Origin: Aptenodytes patagonicus
Taxonomy: Eukaryota > Chordata > Aves > Sphenisciformes > Spheniscidae
Length of the DNA stretch: 64,000 nucleotides
Direction of reading: 5' to 3'
NCBI RefSeq assembly: GCF_965638725.1
Contig: NC_134953.1
Span: forward strand, 7,835,001-7,899,000
Shown: piece by piece, positions 27,481 through 39,911 of the stretch
How positions within the stretch are numbered: the first letter of the stretch is position 1
How the letters are laid out: the number at the start of each line of letters is the position of its first letter
Translations under genes and position numbers: made by a program
Notes under the pieces: generated by a model
Databases searched by the model: none
Told to the model about the DNA's origin: nothing
The model's input: the letters and a program-made list of their open reading frames with translations, nothing else

Positions 27481-29747
27481 GCTCCTTTACTTTGTAACCA
27501 AGAAAAATTGTGATCCGTTTTACTGGTTGACTTGAAGCAAGCAAAAGAGCTAAACTGTTTTTATACACGTTTCTGTAATGCAAGACACTTTCAGTGTTTC
27601 AGGCAGAATAAAAGCACTCAAGTTCGTTCACCACTTTGCATAAGTAAAGTCGTTTAAGTTATGCTAAAAAGGTATTATGACCAAAATGTTATTATTAGAA
27701 ACCAACACCTTGAAAACACTAACTACTGAAAAATGTTTTTGTCTACTTTTATAAATTATCCAAACATTGTTCCTCATCCATTACTGACAATAATACCTGA
27801 ATGACATGCATTATGCATTAAATATTTTTATAATCTTTCAGAACTATTTGTATTAAACAGTGATAGCAGATATTCACTTAAGATTTAAAAATGTTAACGT
27901 TGATAGTATACAGTACCTATCAGAATATCATAGATTAGATTATGGTGGCTATCTTCAGGCAATTTTATTTTATATGGCATGGAAGGGTGGAAGACTAAGC
28001 ATTTTTAATCCAAAGAACTCTGCTCACAATTTGACCTAAACTGATAAAAGCCAAGAAGTTCATATCGGAACGTATCACTTAAAGGTGAACTAAAAATCTT
28101 AAGCAGTAAAGGGCAAAGATTCAAAATCAGCCACATAGTATACGAGCAGAGGTAAAAAAATTCAAATAACTTTACATTTAGAAAATGAAACATGGAGCCA
28201 GTAGCCACTGGCTACTGTATCAAAGATGCACCACCCTCTAGCTGTTAGGTAATCTGTGAGATGAATTAGTGGGCACCCCTATCGCAGAAGTCCAGTCACG
28301 CAACCGGTCTTTTTGCAGAATCAACAGAGAGGATATGAATGAACTGTTCTCTAATTATTCTGGCAAGGCAGTGGAAGACATTCTGCACTTCATTCTCTGG
28401 TGTCATCAATTTGACGTCTTTATAACTGTTAAATTAATTTTTCTGTACTTCAGGAGTCTGTTTCAGTTCTTAATCTTATAAGGATGAAATTCACCCCACC
28501 TTACAAGGTCTTAGAAAGTCCCCAGTGCAACAGATCCACTGATATTCTAGTGCCCACGCTGAGGACAGCACTGGAGAAATCTGTGGCTGCTGCAGATCTT
28601 TTTTTTTCCTGGGACACTTCATAATATTCCGCAAGAAAGCATACCTAGGCCTTCTGGGAAGACGTAAGGGCACTACTGATAAACATATCCAGAGACATGC
28701 AGCCAAGATTCTGTAAAAGATACCAAACCATCTTTAGCCCAACACTTCTCCAAGAGGTAATACTTTTTTGTGTGTGTGTGTATACTACAAACATAAATAT
28801 ACCCTACCCTGGGTTGGGTATTTTGGCATCCCATGATTATTTACTGTTCACTGTAAAAATGTTATTGCTTTCATTACTCCAGAATAAATATATAAATAGA
28901 ACTACAATCCTGCCACAGGGAAGAACCATATTTCCTTTCAACAACTTCTCGATTACACCAGGTTGCTCACCCAGAACCCGACTGAACTAATCTTGTCCTT
29001 CGCTACCGCACGTAACAGGGATTGTCACACCATCCAAGTCACAGAAATTTCAAATGTCGGCCCAAAAAATCAAGGTCAGCTTATCTCCACATCCACAGCT
29101 GAGCCCCATGGAAACTTTTTCTCATTGTCTTTGTTACACAAATGATTTTAAGAGGCATATTGAAAGAAGCAGGCAGTTCTGGCCAAGAATAGCTTTTACC
29201 TCCACTGTAAAGAGCCCATTACAGATCCACAGTTGTTTATATGAGTGCTGTAATTAGAAATATACTCTTTTAAAAATCCTATCTACTCTACGTACTTTTC
29301 AGGATGGCTAATGAAAAATGGCATCACGTTCTTATTTTTTCTCCTTTGGTTTATTAATATTATTAACAATAACAGATATAAATGGATACCAACAGTCCAG
29401 GGAAAGTGAAGCATCTTTTTAAATTGGGTTGTAATGTTTACTGGTTTTCTTAGATGTTATAATTTGGGTCCAACCATTCCTCTTTCTTGTTAACATACTT
29501 TGATATTAAATACCCATAATACATATGAAGGCATCCTACTTAAATTTGTTTTTTCCCATTGAGATCATGATAAAAAAGTGGGAATGAGACAATGGGCGAT
29601 TACTGAACTTACCACAGTCCAATTCGTTCATGTAGAAGTAAATGAGAAAATTTTGCCTTTTAGTCCACGGAGACAAGATGCAAGCCCTAACTGAAGTAGC
29701 CACCACGCTATTATATTATCTCTTAGAGCTATTCAGCTGAAGAATAC

Positions 29748-30343
29748 CGTGCTGGTTTTGGCTGGGATAGAGTTAATTTTCTTCCCCGTAGCTAGTATGG
29801 GGCTGTGGTTTGGGTTTGGGCTGGAAACAGCGCTGATAACACAGGGATGGTTTCGTTACTGCTGAGCAGTGCTGACACAGGGTCAAGGCCTTTTCTGCCT
29901 CTCACCCCACCCCACCAGCGAGCAGGCTGGGGGGGCACAAGAAGCTGGGAGGGGACACAGCCGGGACAGCTGACCCCAACTGACCCAAGGGATATCCCAC
30001 ACCATATGACGTCATGCTCAGCATATAAAGCTGGGGGAAGAAGAAGGAAGGGGGGGACGTTCAGAGTGATGGCGTTTGTCTTCCCAAGTCACCGTTACGC
30101 GTGATGGAGCCCTGCTTTCCTGGAGATGGCTGAACACCTGCCTGCCCATGGGAAAGGAGTGAATGAATTCCTTGTTTTGCTTTGTTTGTGCACGCGGCTT
30201 TTGCTTTCCCTATTAAACTGTCTTTATCCCAACCCATGAGTTGTCTCACTTTTACCCTTCCGATTCTCTCCCCCGTCCCACTGGGGGGGAGTGAGCGAGC
30301 GGCTGCGTGGGGCTTAGTTGCCAGCTGGTGTTAAATCACAACG
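29748..30343 (+). mobile_element. Solo LTR of an avian endogenous retrovirus, copy 1
   Basis: A 596-bp unit homologous end to end with the inverted copy at 59511-60102. It begins with the same ctggtttt-ggc-gggatagagttaa block and ends in gttaaatcacaacg. Expected internal LTR signals are in order: a TATA box at 30024-30029, preceded by a perfect cAMP-response element TGACGTCA at 30007-30014, and an ATTAAA polyadenylation signal at 30212-30217. No internal retroviral sequence (gag, pol or env) lies on either side, so it is a solo LTR left by recombination. The terminal TG and CA dinucleotides both appear mutated to CG and no target-site duplication is apparent, which suggests it is older or has altered edges. 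Transcription from it would run rightward, toward ZNF503. Confidence 0.88.
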
Positions 30344-33299
30344 ATATTCTTATACAGTGTTAATAAATTACATTTCAAAAATGGTGTTTTGCTAATTGAT
30401 TTTACCCTTGTATATTAATAACATTCAAACAAGACTACCATAGCTAGGTAATAATACCATTTGTACCTTTGTCATACTAACATGGAGATTATTCATGATT
30501 TCAAGGTCACAGGTAAAAACACCATATTGTATAAATTTCAAGAAAACAACAAGAACACTAACTTCAAATATTATAGAAACATGTGGCAACTACTGATTCA
30601 AAGGACCAAATTTATGTCATCATTACACGCATATGTTGTATGACATCATTTCATGAATTTGAAAACCGGTGGAGGAATGAGAAACCTTGAAGCATGTTTG
30701 TTTCCGGTCACTGAGTAGTGAAAAACACAGAATTTGCAGCAGCACCGGCATATTTAATTCTGGCAAGAGAGCACGGCACCCTAAACGGGAGTGAGATGAT
30801 CCTCTTGATTTGACTATGCTATTATACAGCAAGACACACTGCATAATGTTGGAGCTTTTCTATAGGGAATGTGAGATTAAGTTCTTTTATTTTTATGCCA
30901 TGGTAACGCATTGAAGTATTTACTATCTTATCCTCATTAAAATTCTTTGTAATTGATAACTAAATACCAGGACCCCATTTTACAGATAGAGAGCCACGCA
31001 GTCAAGTTGCACACTGTTAATGGCAAACCTGGAAATGGAACGTAAGAGTTGCTAACTCTGTCTAGTCTCTGTTCTTCTGTGGCCACAATTTAATAAGTTT
31101 ACTTGAACAGACTGCTTATTTACTGTAAGGACTTGTGACCTTGGCCAAGCTCCTATTGCCTTTAATCTCTACTCCTGACACTAAATTTACATTTAGTACA
31201 TTTATCAGAGTTAGGAGTACCTGAATGAAGCTGGTCAGAAAAAAAACCTCTTCACACTCATATGCTTCCTCCTACTTTGTCATCCATTAAGGATATGAAC
31301 TTTCTGTGAACGAAACAGAAAAAGAAGAAAGAAATATGTTTTTTATGGGAAAGAAATTACATAAAGGGTAACTCTCTGCTCAGTTAATGAAAAATAAAAA
31401 TTACAATTAGATGAAGTAGGGAGTTTTCTTAGTTGTTTCTTGTTCTTGGTCTGCTTCAAATCCTTTAACATTTTGGGGAATGGGCAGCCTTCGCAAGAGG
31501 ACTGGTTTTAGTTCCCTTAAAAATGTATCTTCATTGAGACAGATAATTCTTACAGGGAAACTTTCACAATGCAAAATTTACTTTTTTTGTTGTTGTTGAT
31601 TTCCATACAACTCATCTTCCAAAAATTTGCTGGAGAAAGCAGCAAATATGCAAAAACCACACAAGAAAGTACATTGAATTTTGAAGTTTTCATTGTTCAG
31701 CCCTTCTTCAGGTATTGAGAGTAGTGACCAAGAAGAAATGCTGCTACAGACACTTGTTCGACTAATGCCTACTGACTTTTTTTTTTTTAAACACAGGAAA
31801 ATTTGTAAGCAGGATTTGTATCATCACTTCATAAGTAACCCTCTTCCTTTTGACATCTTGTAGGGTTTTAAACTTATCATGTGATCTTTTTTTTTCCCTC
31901 TCAGCTTACTGGTGGCTCACTCATTTTGTCTCACTAGACCACAGGGTGGAAGTGGCTATGTGCATACTTTTAAGCTAAACTTGTATTTCCTAATATTTGG
32001 CACGTTTTCTTCCTTTCCTTTTCTTTCTTTACCTCCAGGTAAGCCACATAGCACAACAGTGAGCAAAGAGGTGAGATTCCGGTTGAAATGATGTAATGCT
32101 GAAAATTAAATTTACACACAAGTGTTCAGAGTCTGGGTCATAGCGGGGTCACTCCTCTGAGTGGGAGGCAATCCAGCAAGGAGCACTGGATAATGATTTC
32201 TCTATGCTGAGGCCCCTTTCATGAAATATAGCACGAAGCTCTACCTTGATATCTGAATCTAATCTGATTCAATGTGTGTAACTATTGGGATTGGTTGTGT
32301 GGTAGTAAGGGGTTATATTATTTTGTTACATGCTGTACTATGTCTCCTTTTCCTTTCAACCTACTAGCACCCAGAAATAAGCTTTCCAGTAACTGAAACC
32401 TTACCCAGAGATGGTGGTTTAGATAAGGGCTGGCTGGCTGAGGCTTTTTACAGAATACAACATATTGTTTAGAACTGGGGGGGGATTTTTTTTTTCTCGT
32501 TTCTTGAACAAAGAAGGGAGTTTGTCTTGGTTGTTTCTGCACGGTCACCTATGGCCAAGGCTATTCTTTCTTAGCTGTATTTATCCACTGTGCTCATTTG
32601 CATCCAGGTATAGCTATCACACACCCCTTCATAACCTCAAGATGAGCTTTCTGTAATGGCTTCCAAGTGGGTTCCATCTTCAGATGGTAGGAAGTGCCTG
32701 CAGAACATCTCTGCCCACATACGAGTAACCAGGCCTTCAGAGGAGGCACAGGCTCATCTAAGGGATTCAGGCTGGTGGGACAGGCTTTGCAAAACACCTG
32801 TGAGTCTTAAAAACACAATCACATCAAAAGGTAAAACAACCTGTACCATTTCCTTCTGCTGTGCCAGTCCTCGAGCTCTTGCATATTGCATCACCAATGA
32901 TTTTGCACTCTACCTGCAAGGTTTCCCGCTGCCACATGACAATTCTGCAGTCAGCCACAGGCTGACAACCACGGCACCACGAGAGCGGCTGTCAGGGCCA
33001 TTTTGCATGAAGCACACGCAGCTCCTACCCAGCGAAGCCCTAATGTGTTGATTTACAGAGTCCTCTTGGCTGACATGGGAAAATGAGTCTGGTCATGGTT
33101 GATTTAACATTTTATGGGCAAAGACTCAGCCTGCTGTAGTAAGTTTGGACTACTGCAAACATTTTACACATTTACACACAAGTCCACGGGAAAAAATATT
33201 CAAGATACTAGGTGGTTTTGATGCTCGCATCGCTTGAGCTCTGTTGAAAATAACGTGTCTCAGGTAAATAAATACAAAGGTGTACGTTACAGGCCAGAC
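30344..33299. other. Intergenic, between LTR copy 1 and the orphan CpG island
   Basis: About 3 kb of AT-rich sequence containing one MIR-like relic near 31.0 kb. The open frames at 32.4-33.05 kb (up to 131 codons) have no recognisable domains or splice context. Nothing else is seen. Confidence 0.6.
30920..31070 (+). repeat. MIR-like SINE relic
   Basis: Shows 'cttatcctcattaaaattc', 'ccccattttacagataga' followed by 'gagccacgcagtcaagttg', then 'atggcaaacctggaaatgg' and 'gttgctaactctgtctag'. This order corresponds to the MIR 3' half in plus orientation. Confidence 0.6.
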
Positions 33300-34320
33300 C
33301 CTCAGGGTGAGTTAGCGGCTCCCGCTCTGCGAGCACACCCGCCCAAATCAGGAGGAGCTCAGCCACAGCGCAGTGGGGCAGGCTGCGGTGGGGCCGCGGA
33401 GCCCGGGGCTCGCCGCACGCCGCGAAGAGGCACGGGACCGCGCCGGCGAGTCCCGCCCGCCAGGTGCCGGCCCCACCGCGGGCACCGACGCGCTCCAGTA
33501 CCTTCCCGCGGTACTTACTAGGGGTCGGGTACGCCTGCCCTTCCCTCCCGGCTACCCGGCCCGGCGGCGGGGGGCGGGCGCAGTCGGCGGGCGGAGCGGA
33601 GACGGGCGGCTCCGCCCGCCCCGGCGGAAGTGTCGGCGGCCGCGGGGCTGCCCGGCGGCTCTGGGCGGCGGCACCGGCACCGCGGGCAGCGCCGTGCCGT
33701 GTCCCTTTGCGGGCGTTGCTGCTCGGGCCCCCCCGCCGAGAGGGCGGGATGGTTTTCCCCGTAATTAACTAAAACAAATCAGCAGCGGAGCGGCCGCCTA
33801 ATCCGCGCTGCCGCTGATCGGGGTGACTGAACCGAGCCCGCCGCCTAAGTCGGCAGGTAACGTCGCGCCGTGCCCGGCAGGGAGGGCAGCTCCGCCGCCG
33901 GGACGGCGACCGCCGCCGCCTGCCCCGCGCTGCCGGTGGGCGGCGGGCGGCCGACGGGGGGGCGCGGTCCCGGCGGGGAGAGGCGGTGGGTTTCTCTGCC
34001 CGCGGCGGCTTCCCGGGAGCAGCTCGAGGCAAACGCCGGGAGAGAGGGGCTCGCCTCCGGCCGCCGCGAAGGGGGCGAGAGGGGCGGGGAGCCGCGGCGG
34101 CACCGCGCCGGGAACGCGCAGCCCCGGCGGGCGGGCGGGCGGCCGCCCTGCCCGGCCTCGGGGCGGCGGAGCCCCCCCCTCATCTGCCCCCTCTCCCGCT
34201 CGGGGACCGGCGGTCCCTCCGAGAGGGGCGCCGCCGGACGGAAAAGAAAGTCTAAAAAAACCAACGCCTGTCAAATTTCCCTCCGGCTAGTTCATCGCCC
34301 GAAAAGAGAGGGGGGAAGCG
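33300..34320. promoter_or_regulatory. Orphan CpG island, about 7 kb upstream of ZNF503
   Basis: A sharply bounded GC- and CpG-dense island in AT-rich surroundings, with no coding exon I can recognise. The long overlapping open frames on both strands are compositional. Candidate splice donors exist on the plus strand (AGG|gtgagtt at 33307; CAG|gtaacg at 33857) and on the minus strand (gtaagtacc starting at 33518), so it could drive a spliced noncoding transcript in either direction. In mammals noncoding transcripts are annotated next to ZNF503 (ZNF503-AS1 and -AS2), but I cannot show homology. It could equally be a CpG-rich enhancer or Polycomb target of the ZNF503 landscape. Confidence 0.65.
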
Positions 34321-34339
34321 CGTATGCCTGCCTGGGGGT

Positions 34340-35240
34340 GCCAGGCGAAAGATGAGTGTTTCTTTCATTAACCTAATGGTAATTGCAGAAAGACTCCCTT
34401 TTTGTCAGCTTCACCTAATCAAAACCGAATATTCTGTATGTGGCACTGACAAAATCAGTAAAACTTCACCCTCGACTTTATTGATCTGAGCAGACAGGCA
34501 GAGTTTTCTGTGGTGTTCAATTTAGGGAATTAAAAAAAATCACTCCGCTAACAGCATTTGGTACATTTCTAACCCATATGTCACCTCAGTGCTTTAAATA
34601 ATTATATTTGCATGCAGGGAGTGATTCATAAATATGTCAGGATTGTGAAATATAGGCAGGCATTTCAAACTTTCTATTTAAAAAACATGAATTATGGCCA
34701 CGAAAAATGTGTTCCCATTTAAGGGTGATACGAAGTATTTGGTGTCTAGTACGGAGGCCCATCCATCATATAGACAATAAAGAGAGTTTTTGCCTGACGT
34801 TGGAAATTTATGGTTGCCCTTCTCTGCCCTAATAACTCAAGCATTGTGTCAGCCTGTGACAGCCTTTGCAGAAAAACAGCAACCCTGTTATCAATCAAAA
34901 AGCCCTTTTACATTTTTAGCAAAACTCTGATCATCCAGACACCCTTTTAATGTATATATTACATCATTATAGATCATTCTGCACTTTTACTGCAACTCAA
35001 CAAAATGATCCATCACCTCAGGACAGTCCTGATGAACGCTGATGTAAATTATTTGCACGTCGCTAGTACAGTGCAAAATGAAAAATGTACTTTAGGTGGA
35101 ATTAATTTTAGGGTGTAAAAAGCTAAAGATGAAAGTAGTGGGGATTAGAGGAGACCTAAATGCATCATTAGGGATGACTGAAAACAAGCTAATAGTTATT
35201 AAAATTAAGATTATTTTAACCTTTTCGGATCGTGGACCTA
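34340..35240. promoter_or_regulatory. Inferred conserved noncoding block upstream of ZNF503
   Basis: About 900 bp free of repeats and simple sequence, AT-rich and dense in homeodomain-, POU- and PBX/HOX-type words. Examples are a perfect POU octamer ATTTGCAT at 34606-34613, ATCAATCA at 34890-34897, and many TAAT/ATTA cores. Its position between the orphan CpG island and the ZNF503 promoter fits an enhancer of a developmental regulator. Conservation itself cannot be seen from one sequence and is inferred from texture. Confidence 0.4.
34606..34613 (+). promoter_or_regulatory. POU octamer motif ATTTGCAT
   Basis: An exact match to the canonical octamer bound by POU-domain factors, continuing into gcatgcag. 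It sits within an inferred conserved block. A single 8-mer match is weak evidence for binding. Confidence 0.4.
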
Positions 35241-36625
35241 GACTATTTCAAGAAGATAGCTAAGATATATTGCATGCCTCTCCCTGCCCCTACCCCCCGC
35301 CCAAACGTAGCTGTCTTGTAATTGCCTCAAGGATTATTGCTCATTTGTCATTTGGGTGTTTAGATAAGGTTAATTATTGGGGTTCCAATGCCTTTTCCAG
35401 CCATACCCTTAAAACTTTTCCTCGTATCTCAAAAGACGTTATTCCTCACGCTGTTGAAGGCGCATCTGGTTGATCTGCACAGTTTCCATAACAAAGTTGT
35501 CAATAAACACGCTCTGCGTTTGGGATCCAAGCGACGAAGCTGAAGATCGCCTCCATTTGTGTGCCATAGTTAATTTCTGAAGGATTACTGTAACCAAATA
35601 TGTGCTTAGTTGGTATAATTCTCTCCCGCAGCCTCCAGGCTTTCGCAGAAGATAAACAGAGAGATGCCTTTATGATTGCTGAGATTCAGTGATCAGACCA
35701 AGGTGTTACAGAAGCTAAAAGACCCTTTTTTCCACTCTTAAAATCTAGGCAGCAAATACCAGTTCGAGTACGTACGTACGAATTAGGAAACGCGTGCACT
35801 TGCTTTGGGCTCGATCACTTTAATCGTAGCACATTTAACACCGTGAAATGGCACTAAAAATCTCCATGCACTTAACAGGACACATACCCAGCCTTTCCCG
35901 TGTCATCACACTCGTTTGACTCGCTCTCTCCCTCGCCCTCTAGAAGGTTACCTTAAGGCTTATTTAAAATAAAAGCTGTTTGCATGAGAAACGCCTTAAA
36001 CATGAAGGAGGATAGATTTGGAAGACAGCTGTTGGTAAAAGGGTTTCAACGCGGGAGTAAAAATTTTCACACTCGTACATGAAACAACGTCAATAGGGGA
36101 ATCTATCAAAGGGCTTAAAAGAGAAAGGGGTGGGTTTTTTTTTATTAGGTGCATTAATCTCTTCCTTATCTCAGCGTAACAAAAGGAACAAAATTAGACA
36201 GACTCGTTCGAAAACATTTTAGGAGAAGGTGTATTCCCGAAAGCAGTAAGCAAACAAACAAACAAACAAGTGATTTTCTGCTCGTTTAGTAAAAATACCA
36301 CTGACGACTAAAATTCACGTTCACTTAAATGTGACTATTATTTTGAAGATGGCTCTAAAATTATCACCGCTTATAAAACGATTACCTACATCTCATGCAG
36401 AGTAAAATATATATCGCTTATATATATTAGGAAAGTAATTACAATCATAAGGGTAAATATTTTGAAGTACTATGCAAACAGGGGAGAGGTTTGGAAATCT
36501 TACTTTCTGTTGGCAAGCACTCAAACTCTTTGCTTTAATAACATTCTGGAAGAAATACCTCACACCTCTGCCGGATACCTGGGCAGATCCATCAGCTATT
36601 ATCTGAGCACATGCAGTCTCGTATT

Positions 36626-36775
36626 AAAAAAAAAAAAAAAAAAAAAAAAGGGAAAAAAAGGAATAGTGCCTCTCCCCAAACGTACGAATTCGTGGTGCGG
36701 TACTTCTGATAACCCATCACATTTCTTATCCGAAGTGTTATCATTCTGGGGGGGGGGGAGGGGGGGAGGAGGGAA
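36626..36775. repeat. A24 tract followed by a G-rich tract
   Basis: A run of 24 A at 36626-36649 continues as an A/G-rich tail. About 100 bp further on, a run of 11 G begins at 36748, followed by interrupted G runs to about 36775. The latter has at least four G-triplets and so G-quadruplex potential on the plus strand. Confidence 0.8.
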
Positions 36776-37199
36776 GGAGATGCACCGTTTACAAAAATCT
36801 ATTGCAATGCATATCTTAATAAAAGCCTTGGGGTAGACAGTGAAACGCAAGCACTACCAAAGCAAATAAATTTGACGCAGAGGACAGACAGACAGGTAGC
36901 TGAATTGTGCCACGCATGGAAATATAGCCCAGACACAACTCAGCAGCTACGGTTCTGTTAATTAAAAGCTTAACCTTGTTCTAAACGATAGAAAAAGAGA
37001 GGGGGTGGAAAGAAAAAAAAAATCTAAAAGGCCTGTAGGGTTGTTGCTGTTCAGTTTAAAAGACTAAACGCCCTTTTCCAACATGATCTACAGAAGCTGA
37101 CACTTAAATGGCAAGAGAGCAAGCTCGCAGAGCAGGCACGCTGGTGCCGAGGTTTCTGCAGTTCCCTCTCCCGAGGGAAAAATAGTCAGTCCGGGTTTT

Positions 37200-37560
37200 T
37201 TGGGTGATCCTGACCAGGGTTTGCAGCTCGCCAGCCTGACCTGTCAAGCGGATTATTTTAGAGGGAGATTAATAGGGGAGGCGGGCTGCAATAATAATCG
37301 TTTTGTTTGATGTGACAACTTTGATAGGCGTTGATTTACTTACAAACTGATAGGCTTTTAATTGAGCGCCTCCATCCAGCTTGAGATGAAAGGAAAACCG
37401 CATTGAAAAGCTGCCCGAGTGCCCTCGAGCCTCAATACTGATTAGCCATCTCGACAGTGAATAGTTCAAGGCATTTTCAAACTTTTTTTCCGCTCTCGCT
37501 CTCCTCTCCTCCTCAAATATCTGCCAGCCCACTCCTTTTTAAGAGAAAATAAATCATTTC
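37200..37560. promoter_or_regulatory. Inferred regulatory element upstream of ZNF503
   Basis: Repeat-free segment rich in short motifs typical of developmental enhancers: TGACCTGTCAAG, GGATTA, AGATTAATAG, TTTAATTGAG, ACTGATTAG and TTTGATAGGCG. The texture resembles deeply conserved noncoding sequence, but conservation cannot be tested here. Confidence 0.35.
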
Positions 37561-39911
37561 CATTGTGTGCAAATAAAATCGACTTGACATGCTTGCCAAT
37601 AGCTGGTAGGTAAAGGAAAGTGTGGACTGGCACTTGTTAATTAATTCCTCCTTTGCTCTCCCTTTTTTTAAGTTACAATTTTCCTTTGTAAGAGGAGGAA
37701 GACGGGTTCCAACCCTTAGGTTTTTTAGGGGGGGTTGTTTTTTGTCTTTGTTTTTGTTTTTTTTTTAAAGGAGAATAAAAGCAACAGCCACCAAAACTTC
37801 AACAAGACGACACAAGTAAATGCCAAACAGCAGACCGTCTGCACGGACTCATTAAAAAAGGACCCCTCGCGAAGGTAACGAGCAGGACGGAATCCATCTT
37901 CTTCAGCTCAAGAGAGGAAAAGAGCCCGCAGCAGCCAAAACAAAAACTACGCACCGCTTTCAAGCTGCAGCCCCGCCGCCCGCCCGATCCTACGCGTGTG
38001 CATCCTAACTCCGAGACCCTCGCTGGGAGCCGTGTTCTGCCGGGGTTAGGCGCAGTGAATGAGCTCTCCTAGCCGAGAAATGCTTTGGAGGGGGCAAAGG
38101 GGAGGGGATGTCTCCGGGCTGATTTTTTTACAAGCTTCTACATAAAAAGTTTACAGTACCGAGTGTGATTTAAATCTCATTTCAAAGGCTGAGCGGGGGG
38201 GGGGAGAAAAAAAGGAAAAAGCTGTCCTCTGAAGTTACTGATTAAATTACCCTCTGATGCTTCTACTTCAGCCAGGAAGATCGGGGTTCGTGCTGTTCCC
38301 CCTCTCCTTCCCCCCGATTTTCCCGTCGGTGCGCTGCCTGTTTTACACGTGTACCGGGTATCGCCTTTGCTTTCCCTGGCTTACAAGTAAAACAACCCCT
38401 TCCCGAAATCACCCTCACCTCCACAAGAAAAGAGAGAGGGAAGGGAAAATGGGGAGGGGGGAGCCTTCCCACAGCTGACTCTACCTTAAGACAATTAATC
38501 TTTAGTCTTTCACCCTGGGAGGCAGGATAAATACAACGAGAAAACAGATCGGAGTCTCCCCGGTCCTGTAAGGAAAACAGCTGTTCCAAGCACTTTAATG
38601 CAAATGAACACAAATGAAGGTTTCAGCTTTTTTTTTTTTTTTCTTCCAGAGTTTTACTGCACTCCATTTATCAATTGGACTTGACAACAAAAGAAAGAAC
38701 TGGGGGAAAACCTGGGGCAGATTCAAGTCACTTCCACTCTATATAAAGGAAGGGGGGGGACTTCCTTGAGGGCAAGTTGTGAGTCTTGTCGGTCCTATTG
38801 CAATATCGGTTTTTATGCAAGATTTCTTTCTCTACACCACCACCCCCCCCCCGCCTTTTAATTTTCACGGTCTTGTAAGATGAGCGCGATGATTGCAAAA
38901 TGAAAGTCCATTTATGACTTTCCACTGAAAAGTTGTGGCAATAAGCCCTATGCTTTCAGAGAAAATACAGAAATTAAAAAGTTTGTTAAAATTAATTGTA
39001 TCTTTATAGAAGCTAGAAGAGTTCCGCATATTTACCCTAGTCTATACACTATATTCAAAGAGTAAAGTGGTTTTAATGAAAGACAGCAGATATACTTACT
39101 TGGCTGCAGGATTTAAAGGGTACCGCTTTTGGGGGGGGGGGAATATCTAGGAAAACCTGCCTAACGTCTACCTCGTAAGAAAAGAAGGTCGTTAAAGGCT
39201 ATCTGACACATCTGTTTAGGGACTGGGGGAGATCGGTGTTTCAAGGGAAGAAAAAGGACTTGGTTCAGCAGATATAAACGCGAGAAAGTGAAAGTCCTTC
39301 CTCTCGCCCACCCCTTCCAGGATCAGCGCCTGTTCTGGTCGGAGTCCAGGTCAGGAATTGGACGCGACCCCTAAAGCACTTGCCTTGTTCTTCACTTGTC
39401 AAACGTGTTTTATCTCTAAGTGACCTTTTTGTTAATGTTGTAGATTGTGTGGGCCACCATGTCAGATCCGGAAACAAAAGTAAAAGATTGATTAACACAT
39501 TTTGCCTGTGAAAAAATGTTATGGGATGAGGAGGTGGGGGGATAGCGGGATGCAAAGTACAAAGGGAAAAGAAAAAGGCAATCCAGGGAGCGACAGAAGG
39601 GCTGCGGACTCCTCTCGGGGCATCCGCCGGCACGGTAAAACCGGGGTTGAGGGCAGAGGACTCGGTACGCTTCGGGAGCGCGCGGACACAAAGCGGGACG
39701 TATATAGCGCCCGGGTGGATACCGTGTGCATACCCACGAGGTTCTCGACACAGCCTAGCTGAAATCAAACACATAAATGGCGAACCCATACTCTCGCTAA
39801 GGCGAGGGGCCGCCTCCCCAGGCCCCCGGGGCCGGCGACCAGGCCAGCCCGGCGGCTGCAGGGACGAAGGGCTCTTCTTCGAAGAGGACGAGGAGGGAAG
39901 GGGAGGAAGAG

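Larger units (their letters stand above)
12621..29747. other. Intergenic region between LRMDA and ZNF503, left part
   Basis: About 17 kb of mainly AT-rich sequence between the LRMDA CpG island and the first LTR. No coding exon with convincing splice sites and no RNA gene were seen. It contains MIR-like SINE relics near 18.06-18.24 and 23.54-23.73 kb, an (ATT)n microsatellite near 18.34 kb, and an unidentified less AT-rich stretch at about 24.56-27.48 kb. The scattered 60-120-codon open frames here are within what chance gives in sequence of this length. Confidence 0.7.
35241..39590. other. Upstream flank of ZNF503 with motif-rich AT DNA and simple repeats
   Basis: No gene is seen. It includes an alternating TACG tract (35769-35780), an (AAAC)n microsatellite (36251-36269), an A24 run (36626-36649), a G-rich tract (36748-36775), a probable regulatory block near 37.2-37.56 kb, and further G-rich runs near 38.19, 38.75 and 39.13 kb. 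The texture (few transposons, many TAAT and TGATA words) suggests regulatory DNA. Confidence 0.5.

Noticed and set aside
29748-30343. A target-site duplication for LTR copy 1
   Set aside because: The flanking bases (aatac on the left, atatt on the right) do not match convincingly, so none is claimed.
33373-34355. Overlapping frames in the orphan CpG island
   Set aside because: Composition-driven, no recognisable domain, and no evidence of a spliced coding gene.
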